Part shown: positions 34,891-41,450 of the stretch, piece after piece
Layout: the number at the start of each line of letters is the position of its first letter
Numbering within the stretch: position 1 is the stretch's first letter
Assembly (NCBI GenBank): GCA_963771295.1
Contig: CAVYTB010000011.1
Location: forward strand, 248,001 to 312,000
Length of the DNA stretch: 64,000 nt
Source: Acidiferrum sp963771295
Lineage (GTDB): Bacteria > Acidobacteriota > Terriglobia > Acidiferrales > UBA7541
Reading direction: 5' to 3'
Program-made: the position numbers and the translations under genes
The notes under the pieces: model-generated
What the model saw: the letters and a program-made list of their open reading frames with translations, nothing else
Databases searched by the model: none
What the model was told of the DNA's origin: nothing

Positions 34891-35769
34891 TTATGACTGC
34901 GGGAATCCGAACATCAACCACGACTGATTTGCTACCCAATGCGGGTATAGCTCAGTCATCTGATCGAACAGCTGCTGGTCGGACTTCGCGGTTTTCTGCA
35001 ACCGATCGAAGTCCTGCAGGTAACGCTTGGTGTCTTGGATCGACGAGGGAGAGTCGGGCGCGCCAGGCTTCTTGTGACCGGCGACAACAATCGCCGGGTT
35101 CAGCGCCGCCAACCGGTCTAGCGCCGCGATCCAATTTTTTCGGCTCTCCGGGGTGGTATCGCCGACATACATGCGGCATTGGTTGTACACAACGTCGCCA
35201 GCGACGATCAGGCCGATCGATGGAACGTATAGAGAGGTGGTATCGGCGCTATCGGTGTGGCCCTGCTCAATGATGCGCAACTCGTGGCCCTCAAGTGTGA
35301 ACGTGTCGTGCTCGTAGGGCTGAGGGGCGACCAACTTGGTGGGCACTTGCCCAGGAAAGCACCGGCGGGCTAACCGCTCCACTGCGGGAGTGAAAGACAT
35401 CTGCATGGCTTTCAGTGCCTTGGGCGTTGCGATGGCTCGAGCGCCCGGGAAACGGTCGAGCAGAATGCCCAGACCGTAGAAGTGGTCGAAATGGGCGTGC
35501 GTTATATAGATCGTCTGCAAGTTGCGGTTGTGCAGAGCAACCCAATCCGCGAGCGCCTCGGCCTCAGCCACTGTCATCATCGCGTCTACCAACACCGCGT
35601 CGTGCTCGCCGAAAATCAAAGTCGACGTGATCGGGTCAAAGCCGAGCGCTTCGCCGAAGGGCCTGGGCCGCTCGCCGACCATTGGCTTTCCCGGGGCGGT
35701 AAAAACGTTCACACCTAGCATGTTCGACGTGGCAGGCGCGATCTCTTTGGGTCCATTTGTGCCGTCCAT
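34891..35769 (-). CDS. MBL-fold metallo-hydrolase
   Basis: 292 residues. The zinc site is complete: HAHFDH (91-96), a His in EQGHTDSADT, the bridging Asp in VAGDVVYN and a late His in VVAGHKKPG. No N-terminal signal is visible, so it is cytosolic. The long insert around 105-150 and the C-terminal helices resemble quorum-quenching or SoxH-like members, but the substrate is not readable. ATG 35769 has AAAGGGAT upstream. It is followed on the same strand by no coupled gene; the oxidoreductase gene lies 107 bp upstream. Confidence 0.88.
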   Translation of the reverse strand: MDGTNGPKEIAPATSNMLGVNVFTAPGKPMVGERPRPFGEALGFDPITSTLIFGEHDAVLVDAMMTVAEAEALADWVALHNRNLQTIYITHAHFDHFYGLGILLDRFPGARAIATPKALKAMQMSFTPAVERLARRCFPGQVPTKLVAPQPYEHDTFTLEGHELRIIEQGHTDSADTTSLYVPSIGLIVAGDVVYNQCRMYVGDTTPESRKNWIAALDRLAALNPAIVVAGHKKPGAPDSPSSIQDTKRYLQDFDRLQKTAKSDQQLFDQMTELYPHWVANQSWLMFGFPQS

Positions 35770-35876
35770 TCGGTATCCCTTTCGATTGCTTCCAAAAATG
35801 CAGATTCTGATTGAACCTGCAGCGTGACGTTATGAAAGCAGAAGGGCGGGCTTCGAACAATTGGACGATGGTATCG

Positions 35877-36791
35877 CTACTTGGATCCAACCTGCAGCAC
35901 GATCTTGCCGGACTTGTGTGGTGCGCCCGCAAGCATGCGTTGCGCCTGGCGCGCCTCCGAAAGCGGCAGGATTGAGCCCACGCGCGCTGTGATTCTGCCT
36001 GCGTCGAATAATGTTGTCAGTGTCTGCAGGCGCGCTGTGGTCACCTCAGCATAGAAGAAAATGGCCTCTGCTGGGAGCGGCTGCGTCGAGACCGAAGTGA
36101 CGAGTTTGCCTCCGGGCTTCAATGCAGCGACGCAGCGCTGAAGCGTACTCCCCCCGACCGTGTCGAGGATCGCATGCACGTGTGGGAGGTCCTGCTCGAA
36201 CGCGGGCTTGCTCGAGTCGATGATGGATTTCACGCCCAATGATCGGAGCAGGTCCTCGCCGTCGCGACGGGCGACGGCAACGACGTGGATTCCGGCGTCC
36301 ACGGCCATTTGTACGGCGTAGGCCCCGACGTTCCCCGCGGCTCCGACGACCATTACGGTTTGTCCGCGCATCGCTTCTGCATACTGGAACAGCATTTGCC
36401 AGGCGGTTACCGCAATAACGGGAGCCGATGCTGCTTGTACGTGATTCAGGCATTGCGGTTTGCGGGCGATCATCCCGGACTTGGCCACGGTGAATTCGGC
36501 TTGGGCGCCACAGAACTGCGGATTGGTGACGCCATACACTTCGTCGGCCGGCGCGAAGCCCGTTACGCCGGGGCCGACCTTGGCGACGACTCCGGAGAAG
36601 TCCGAACCGAGGGTAAGCGGAGGTTGCGGACTAACCTCGCTCTTGCCCTCACGGATGATCGCATCCCAGGGAGCGACGCCCGCGGCCATCACGTGCACCA
36701 GAACTTCGTTTGGGCCCGGCGACGGCATCGGCACATCCTCGACCACCACGACGTCGGGCGGCCCAAAGCTATGAATCCTGGCTGCTTTCAC
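35877..36791 (-). CDS. NAD(P)-dependent zinc-free MDR oxidoreductase (quinone reductase-like)
   Basis: About 304 residues from GTG 36791, which has GGGGAG upstream; the frame is open to 36974 but that part is not family-like. The GroES-like half holds GSDFSGVVAKVG, and the nucleotide-binding half has VVGAAGNVGAYAVQMA (Rossmann Gly-rich loop) and ILDTVGG. The structural and catalytic zinc ligands of alcohol dehydrogenases are absent, as in quinone oxidoreductases. It probably reduces quinones or enones with NADPH. The VOC gene is 25 bp upstream on the same strand, so they likely form an operon. Confidence 0.88.
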   Translation of the reverse strand: MKAARIHSFGPPDVVVVEDVPMPSPGPNEVLVHVMAAGVAPWDAIIREGKSEVSPQPPLTLGSDFSGVVAKVGPGVTGFAPADEVYGVTNPQFCGAQAEFTVAKSGMIARKPQCLNHVQAASAPVIAVTAWQMLFQYAEAMRGQTVMVVGAAGNVGAYAVQMAVDAGIHVVAVARRDGEDLLRSLGVKSIIDSSKPAFEQDLPHVHAILDTVGGSTLQRCVAALKPGGKLVTSVSTQPLPAEAIFFYAEVTTARLQTLTTLFDAGRITARVGSILPLSEARQAQRMLAGAPHKSGKIVLQVGSK

Positions 36792-36816
36792 GTCCAATTG
36801 CTCCCCGCGCCAAATG

Positions 36817-37263
36817 TTAACCGTACGTGAGGGTAGTGCTCTGTCCGATCTCGATAACGTAACCGTCAGGATCGCGGACGTAGCAGCGAATCTCGCCGTA
36901 CTTGGGAATCGGCGGCGTGAGGAACTCGGCTCCCCGGCTTTTCCACAATTCATAGCAGGCTTGAATATCCGCAACTCGGAAATTCATAAAGCTGTTGATG
37001 TGATTCGGGTCGGGAACGCTGAGCGTTACCGTCGGCTTGTCCGAAGTCGGCCCGCCGCCCACATTCAGAATGATCCAGATATTCGCAAGCTGAAGGTACG
37101 GAGGGGCGTTGCCGTCACCCATGGTTAGAATGCGAGCGCCGAAGACCTTTTCGTAGTAGCGAGCTGATCGTTCGACGTCGGCGACGGTGAGAAAATACGC
37201 GATGCTGATGCCCTCTTTCGGGGGCATCTCATAGCTCTTCTGTTCTACTTGTACGTTGCTCAT
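36817..37263 (-). CDS. VOC-superfamily protein (glyoxalase/bleomycin-resistance fold)
   Basis: 148 residues; ATG 37263 has GAGAGG upstream. It opens with AYFLTVADVERSARYYEKVFGA and closes with RCYVRDPDGYVIEIGQS, the paired beta-alpha-beta-beta-beta modules of the VOC fold. The final Glu in YVIEI is a usual metal ligand. The fold includes dioxygenases, glyoxalases and binding proteins; no specific role can be given. First gene of a probable two-gene operon with the MDR oxidoreductase. Confidence 0.87.
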   Translation of the reverse strand: MSNVQVEQKSYEMPPKEGISIAYFLTVADVERSARYYEKVFGARILTMGDGNAPPYLQLANIWIILNVGGGPTSDKPTVTLSVPDPNHINSFMNFRVADIQACYELWKSRGAEFLTPPIPKYGEIRCYVRDPDGYVIEIGQSTTLTYG

Positions 37264-37394
37264 TGACGACCTCTCGACTTCGTCTCCTTAAATAAAGGAA
37301 GCGGATATTCGTAGCTACGATCATGCATGGGATGCATTGGGATTCCGTTCGATACAATTTTTTCGGCGCGGGTCCTTCCATGAGAAGGCCGATC

Positions 37395-37669
37395 CCTGTC
37401 AAGAGTTTTTTGCTCTTTCCATGAGTTCTCTCTCTTTTTTCCGTTCAGCCAAGCCGCCTCTGTCGCCACCCTTCCATCCGCACTCTTATATGAGCGGTTT
37501 TCGCTCGGTGCAAGTTGGGTGTTCTCGTTTCAGTAGGCGCTGCCACCTGATTATCGTCCTCCGCTTCTCTCTTTACGAGGGAAGTTGGGCCAGGACCTAG
37601 TCGCAGTCGCCTAAACTCGGCGGTCGAGCTCAGCTGTTCGGTTATAAATTCTTTCTCTGCCAGGTTTTT
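37395..37669 (-). ncRNA. Predicted bridge RNA region of element A
   Basis: The 275-nt space between the transposase stop and the right-hand inverted repeat. In IS1111-type elements the target/donor-recognising bridge RNA is encoded here. The location is by analogy; I have not derived the fold or the guide loops. Confidence 0.4.
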
Positions 37670-38767
37670 CTATGCTGCTGCGTTCATCGCCTTCTGACTA
37701 TTGCGCAACGGTTCATACACCTCTCCACTCACCCACAGCCGATGTAGCAGTACCGCCAGCTTCCGTGCTACCGCCACTACCGCTCGTTTCTTGGCGTTCT
37801 TTCCTCCTCGCGCAGCGAGTTTCAGTCCCCAACGCCGCAAATCACTATCTTCCCCAAAGGGTCCCAAAATGTAGTGTGCTCCCTGTACCAGCAGTGTCCG
37901 TAGATACTCGTCCCCTTCTTTGCTGATGCGCATCTGTGGTTCGCTCTCGCCTGAGTTCCTTCGCCCAGGCTGCAAACCCACAAAACATCCCGCGTCGCGA
38001 CTCTTCCGGAAGCGATGTGGGTCCTCGATGGTCAGCACATAGGCCGTGGCGATCAGGTCTCCCACACCCTTCAACTGTTTGAGCAGCGCCGTTTCCGGAT
38101 ACGTCTGTTTGGCCATCTTTTCAATCCGCCGATCGTATTCCTGGATGCGTTCGTTTAACGATTCCACTTCTCGCAACAGTGGCTCTAACGCTTGGCGCAA
38201 TCCAGTGCTCAATCCACTCGCCGTCTCCCGACTGAACTGTTGCGTGCCACACTTGCCCATCCGCTCGCCGTAGGACTTGACCAACCCTCGTGCGGCATTC
38301 ACCATGGCGGTTCGCGCGCTCACCAATACCGCTCGTGCACGGATCTCCGTCAGGTGCAACTGCGCCTGCGCACTGCGATGCTTCACCGGGCTCAGCAGTC
38401 CGGGATCGATTCGCGCCAGCCGCGCTAGCGTGCGCGCATCCAGGCGATCATCTTTTCGCCGGCTCTTGGTGATCAAGCGCACCTTCTGTGCGTGAGCCAC
38501 GATCACTTCGTGCCCCAGCGCGGTCAATAGCCGGCTCACCCAAGGAGAATGCGTCCCCGTTTCCATCGCAATGCGACACCGCGGCATGCTGCCGAATACC
38601 TGCTTCATGGCTTCCGGAGTGGTCGCCAGTTTGTGCTCCAAAACGATTTCTCCTGTTTCATTCAAGACGCAGTACGCACTGGAGCGATCTCCCAGATCCA
38701 AACCGATGGTGAGCTGTCCTTGAAAAATGTTTTTCCCACTCGCCTGCATAGTGCTAATCTTTCGCAT
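37670..38767 (-). CDS. IS110-family transposase (DEDD) of element A
   Basis: 365 residues from ATG 38767, which has AAAGGAGA upstream; the open frame runs on to 39172 through the neighbouring element, which is not coding on this strand. The RuvC-like DEDD domain shows GLDLGDRSS (first Asp), AMETGTHSPW (Glu) and KDDRLDARTLARL (last two Asp). The Tnp domain shows LKQLKGVGDLIATAYVL and GCFVGLQPGRRNSGES with the candidate catalytic Ser. It looks intact. The enzyme acts with a bridge RNA. Confidence 0.92.
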   Translation of the reverse strand: MRKISTMQASGKNIFQGQLTIGLDLGDRSSAYCVLNETGEIVLEHKLATTPEAMKQVFGSMPRCRIAMETGTHSPWVSRLLTALGHEVIVAHAQKVRLITKSRRKDDRLDARTLARLARIDPGLLSPVKHRSAQAQLHLTEIRARAVLVSARTAMVNAARGLVKSYGERMGKCGTQQFSRETASGLSTGLRQALEPLLREVESLNERIQEYDRRIEKMAKQTYPETALLKQLKGVGDLIATAYVLTIEDPHRFRKSRDAGCFVGLQPGRRNSGESEPQMRISKEGDEYLRTLLVQGAHYILGPFGEDSDLRRWGLKLAARGGKNAKKRAVVAVARKLAVLLHRLWVSGEVYEPLRNSQKAMNAAA

Positions 38768-38768
38768 T

Positions 38769-38840
38769 GCCGGTCTCCTTTTCATTGTGCTTCGAGCACG
38801 TCGAACATTGGGAGCGTATCGCATCCCGCGGGAGACCGGC
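38769..38840 (-). promoter_or_regulatory. Inverted repeat that can sequester the ribosome site of transposase A
   Basis: On the minus strand GCCGGTCTCC (38840-38831) is followed 52 nt later by its exact complement GGAGACCGGC (38778-38769), whose GGAG is the Shine-Dalgarno of the transposase; the ATG follows after one base. A transcript from outside would fold and hide the start. A start inside the loop would leave it open. Confidence 0.6.
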
Positions 38841-38944
38841 CTTCTCATTCCATCTGATTGATGTCTTAACGATGCCGGCCTCGCGACGGCCCGAGTAGAC
38901 TGTTCGGTGTTCACCCTACAGAGCTCGGACCGAAGGAGGCCGAG

Positions 38945-40027
38945 GTGAAAATTATAGGATGTGATTTGCATGCTCGCCAGCAGACGTTGGCGATGCTGGA
39001 CACCACCACCGGCGAGGTCGTGAAGACGACTCTGAAGCACGAAAGCAACCAGGTGCGAGAGTTTTATTCCAACCTTGCGCGGCCGGTGCGTGTGGGGATC
39101 GAAGCTACAGGATCCATGCAGTGGTTTGTAAACCTCATGGAACAACTCGGAATCGAATGTCTGGTGGGACATCCGTCAGAGATTCGAGCGGCCGAACCAC
39201 GAAAGCAGAAACATGATCGGCGAGATGCGGATTTACTTCTATCGCTGTTGATCGAAGGCCGCTTTCCGGCGATCTGGTTACCCACGAAAGAACTGTTAGA
39301 CCTGCGGGCATTATTGCGGCACCGTCACCAATGGGTGTGCCTGCGGGTCAAACTACAAAATGCGCTGCAGGCCATTGCGTTGGCGAATGGCCTCCGACGC
39401 GGCTCCTCCCTGTGGACGCAAGCAGGCCAACAGGCGATCGCATCTCTGCCGTTGTCGCCGCACGCTGCCTATCGGCGGAATGAATTGCAGGCGATGTATG
39501 TGAAATTCGAGACGGAGATCGAAGAACTAAATCGGCGAGTCGAGCAGCAAGCTCGTGAACGATCCGGGGCACGGTTGTTGATGACGCATCCTGGAGTGGG
39601 ACCGATCACGGCGTTAGCTACCGAAGTGTTCCTGGGCGATCCAGCCCGATTTGGAGACAGCAAAGAACTGGCCAGCTATGTAGGGATAATTCCTCGAGAA
39701 CATTCCAGTGGAGGGCGGCAGCGGCTAGGCGGCCTGACCAAACAGGGCAATCCGCTGCTACGATTTCTTTGGAGTGAAGCAGCGATCCATGCAGTACGCC
39801 GGGATCCCGAGTTGAAACAGTTTTACCGCCGTAAATTAATCCAGAAAGGACTCGGAAAAGCGCGAGCAGCGGTGGCGCGCAAACTGGGAATCCGAATGTG
39901 GATTATGTTGCGAGATCGTATCGAGTACAACGAGTTCTGTCGTCGTGGACAGATGCAGCAGAAAAGTGGTGATGCCTGTGCGGGGATGCCAGCAGCGCGT
40001 TATGGTGCAAAGTCACCGGCTGATTGA
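38945..40027 (+). CDS. IS110-family transposase (DEDD) of element B
   Basis: 360 residues starting at GTG 38945 with GAAGGAGG upstream. The first Asp is in IIGCDLHARQQ, the Glu in GIEATGSMQWF, the last two Asp in KHDRRDADLLL. The Tnp domain has LMTHPGVGPITALATEVFLGD and YVGIIPREHSSGGRQRLGG with the candidate catalytic Ser. It is only distantly related to transposase A (different motif spelling throughout), so the two neighbouring elements are not duplicates of each other. Appears intact. Confidence 0.92.
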   Translation: MKIIGCDLHARQQTLAMLDTTTGEVVKTTLKHESNQVREFYSNLARPVRVGIEATGSMQWFVNLMEQLGIECLVGHPSEIRAAEPRKQKHDRRDADLLLSLLIEGRFPAIWLPTKELLDLRALLRHRHQWVCLRVKLQNALQAIALANGLRRGSSLWTQAGQQAIASLPLSPHAAYRRNELQAMYVKFETEIEELNRRVEQQARERSGARLLMTHPGVGPITALATEVFLGDPARFGDSKELASYVGIIPREHSSGGRQRLGGLTKQGNPLLRFLWSEAAIHAVRRDPELKQFYRRKLIQKGLGKARAAVARKLGIRMWIMLRDRIEYNEFCRRGQMQQKSGDACAGMPAARYGAKSPAD

Positions 40028-40246
40028 TTAGGCTACCCGCCTCCCTGAAAGGGGAGATCGAAAAACTCATCATGGTCGTTAGTGATCGAAGAGATGACTG
40101 GTGGGCAACACCAAACGATGAACAGTAAGGCTGAGCAACTTAGGGTGACACAGATAAACATGAAATACAGAAACAGACGCATTTACTGCGCCGACGAAGA
40201 CGTGTGTTCAATCCGAGCAATGAATTTAAGAAAAATCTCTTGCAAC
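40028..40246 (+). ncRNA. Predicted bridge RNA region of element B
   Basis: The 219-nt noncoding space between the transposase stop and the right inverted repeat, where IS1111-type elements encode the bridge RNA. Contains local palindromes (for example CTCCCTGAAAGGGGAG near 40045-40060). Placement by analogy; guide loops not assigned. Confidence 0.4.
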
Positions 40247-40269
40247 GGTCGGCATCGTTAGAGATAACG

Positions 40270-40884
40270 CTAGGAGCGCTCGACCTTGGGCGTCGACTGA
40301 GCACCTAGCGGTTCGCGAAAAGGATCCATGGGAATCGGCGCGTACTCGACCTCGATGATCTCAAGATGCTCCGTCTTTGCTGGCGCGCGCAGGTTCACGC
40401 GGTCGCCGGGGCTGGCCTTCATCAGGGCATTAGCGAGCGGCGAGCGCCAACTTATGTAGCCTCGGTCGAGGTCCACCTCGTCGATGCCTACGATCGAGAC
40501 GGTATGTTCGAGGCCGGCGGAGTCCTTGTAGGTGACGGTTGCGCCGAAGAAAACGCGCGAAGCGGCTGACCCTGGCCGCGGAGCGGCGGGATCGACGACC
40601 ACGGCCGCGTCAATGCGTTTCGTGAGAAAGCGAATCCGCGAATCGATCTGGCCTAACCGTCGTTTGCCATAGAGGTAGTCGGCGTTTTCACTGCGGTCCC
40701 CGTTACTAGCAGCCCACGCTACGACCTCCACCACCGCGGGCCGCTCGCGACTCAGCAGGAACAGATGCTCGTCTTTTAGTCGCTGCAACCCGGCGGGCGT
40801 GATGTAGTTTTTGAGTGCCGGCCCCGCTGGCTCGGGCCGAGGTCCTCGGAGTGGCCGCTTTTCTCGCATTTGCCAATCTGTCAT
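40270..40884 (-). CDS. greB: Transcription elongation factor GreB-like
   Basis: 204 residues, longer than GreA/GreB (about 158) through an N-terminal basic extension of about 25 residues and a C-terminal tail. YITPAGLQRLKDEH begins the coiled-coil domain, whose tip contains GDRSENADYLYGK with the conserved acidic residues. The FKBP-like domain has VFFGATVTYKDSAG and ends NALMKASPGDRV. The spacing (YGKRRLGQIDSRIRFL) is GreB-type. It rescues backtracked RNA polymerase by stimulating transcript cleavage. The gene end lies right at the edge of IS element B. Confidence 0.9.
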   Translation of the reverse strand: MTDWQMREKRPLRGPRPEPAGPALKNYITPAGLQRLKDEHLFLLSRERPAVVEVVAWAASNGDRSENADYLYGKRRLGQIDSRIRFLTKRIDAAVVVDPAAPRPGSAASRVFFGATVTYKDSAGLEHTVSIVGIDEVDLDRGYISWRSPLANALMKASPGDRVNLRAPAKTEHLEIIEVEYAPIPMDPFREPLGAQSTPKVERS

Positions 40885-41078
40885 GGGATTTCGTGTACTT
40901 GCGTTGACGCAATCTCGGAAGGCCCGCGCCTCGGTCCCGATAATTCCTGGTACGGTGAACGTGACGCACCCAGGCTAGACGTCGAATGATACATCGGTCT
41001 TTCGTGTGGCACTCTTAGAAAATGCGGTGACGGTCCGATGGTCCGATTACGTATCAGGGCAAAGAAGTGCGCGGCAAT

Positions 41079-41176
41079 GGGGAACAGACGGGACGTTCAT
41101 CGGTCTTTGAATGGGATTTGGCGTTTAGATTTCAAGGACAGCACCTGTTGGTTCAGAAAACGTCCCGTCTGTCCCC
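41079..41176. repeat. REP-like long inverted repeat
   Basis: GGGGAACAGACGGGACGTT (41079-41097) and AACGTCCCGTCTGTCCCC (41159-41176) are complementary apart from one extra A in the left arm; the arms enclose 61 bp. The GGGGACAGACGGGACGTT arm looks like the REP sequences associated with REP-associated tyrosine transposases. Confidence 0.75.
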
Positions 41177-41257
41177 GGTTTCCTAACTGTCAAATAGTAT
41201 TTAATGGGTATAAAGTGTTCAAACGCCTTGTGAGAGGTTGAAAGTTGACTCTAAACC

Positions 41258-41290
41258 CGCACCCTTTAAGAACCAAACCCAAAGGGTGCG
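41258..41290. repeat. Perfect 10-bp hairpin with repeated arm
   Basis: CGCACCCTTT (41258-41267) and AAAGGGTGCG (41281-41290), 13-nt loop, followed by GGCACCC. Could act as a terminator stem but has no T run; the same kind of GGGTGCGGCACCC block is a common intergenic repeat type in Acidobacteriota (recollection, not searched). Confidence 0.65.
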
Positions 41291-41450
41291 GCACCCTGAG
41301 TTCCTTCGCGCATTATTCTGTCGGCCCACCCGCCCGTCCGCATGTTTCGCAAATTCGGAGTACTCAGCCAATCGACCATCGAACACAGCAATGCTGGTGG
41401 CGTGGACGTGTCCGAACTGAAGCTCGGGGAGCGTAGCCGAGTCCCACTTG

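Larger units (their letters stand above)
37380..38848 (-). mobile_element. IS110-family element A (IS1111-like)
   Basis: Sub-terminal inverted repeats ATGAGAAGGCCGATC (37380-37394) and GACCGGCCTTCTCAT (38834-38848) match at 14 of 15 positions and enclose one transposase gene (37670-38767). That leaves 66 bp before the gene and 275 bp after it. Inverted repeats plus a long 3' noncoding side are the marks of the IS1111 subgroup. The outer 115 bp to the VOC gene (37264-37379) hold nothing I recognise. Confidence 0.8.
38867..40260 (+). mobile_element. IS110-family element B (IS1111-like)
   Basis: Inverted repeats TAACGATGCCGGCC (38867-38880) and GGTCGGCATCGTTA (40247-40260) match at 13 of 14 positions and enclose one transposase gene (38945-40027), with 64 bp before it and 219 bp after. 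It points away from element A; only 18 bp separate the inner repeats of the two elements. The right end lies 9 bp from the greB stop codon. Confidence 0.8.
40885..41450. other. Intergenic region rich in palindromes
   Basis: 566 bp between greB and the winged-helix gene. It holds the long inverted repeat at 41079-41176 and the hairpin at 41258-41290. Short frames here are not protein-like. Nothing else recognised. Confidence 0.6.

Noticed and set aside
38768..39172. N-terminal extension of transposase A by 135 residues
   Set aside because: It would run through the neighbouring element's 5' part on the wrong strand; a strong ribosome site fixes the start at 38767.
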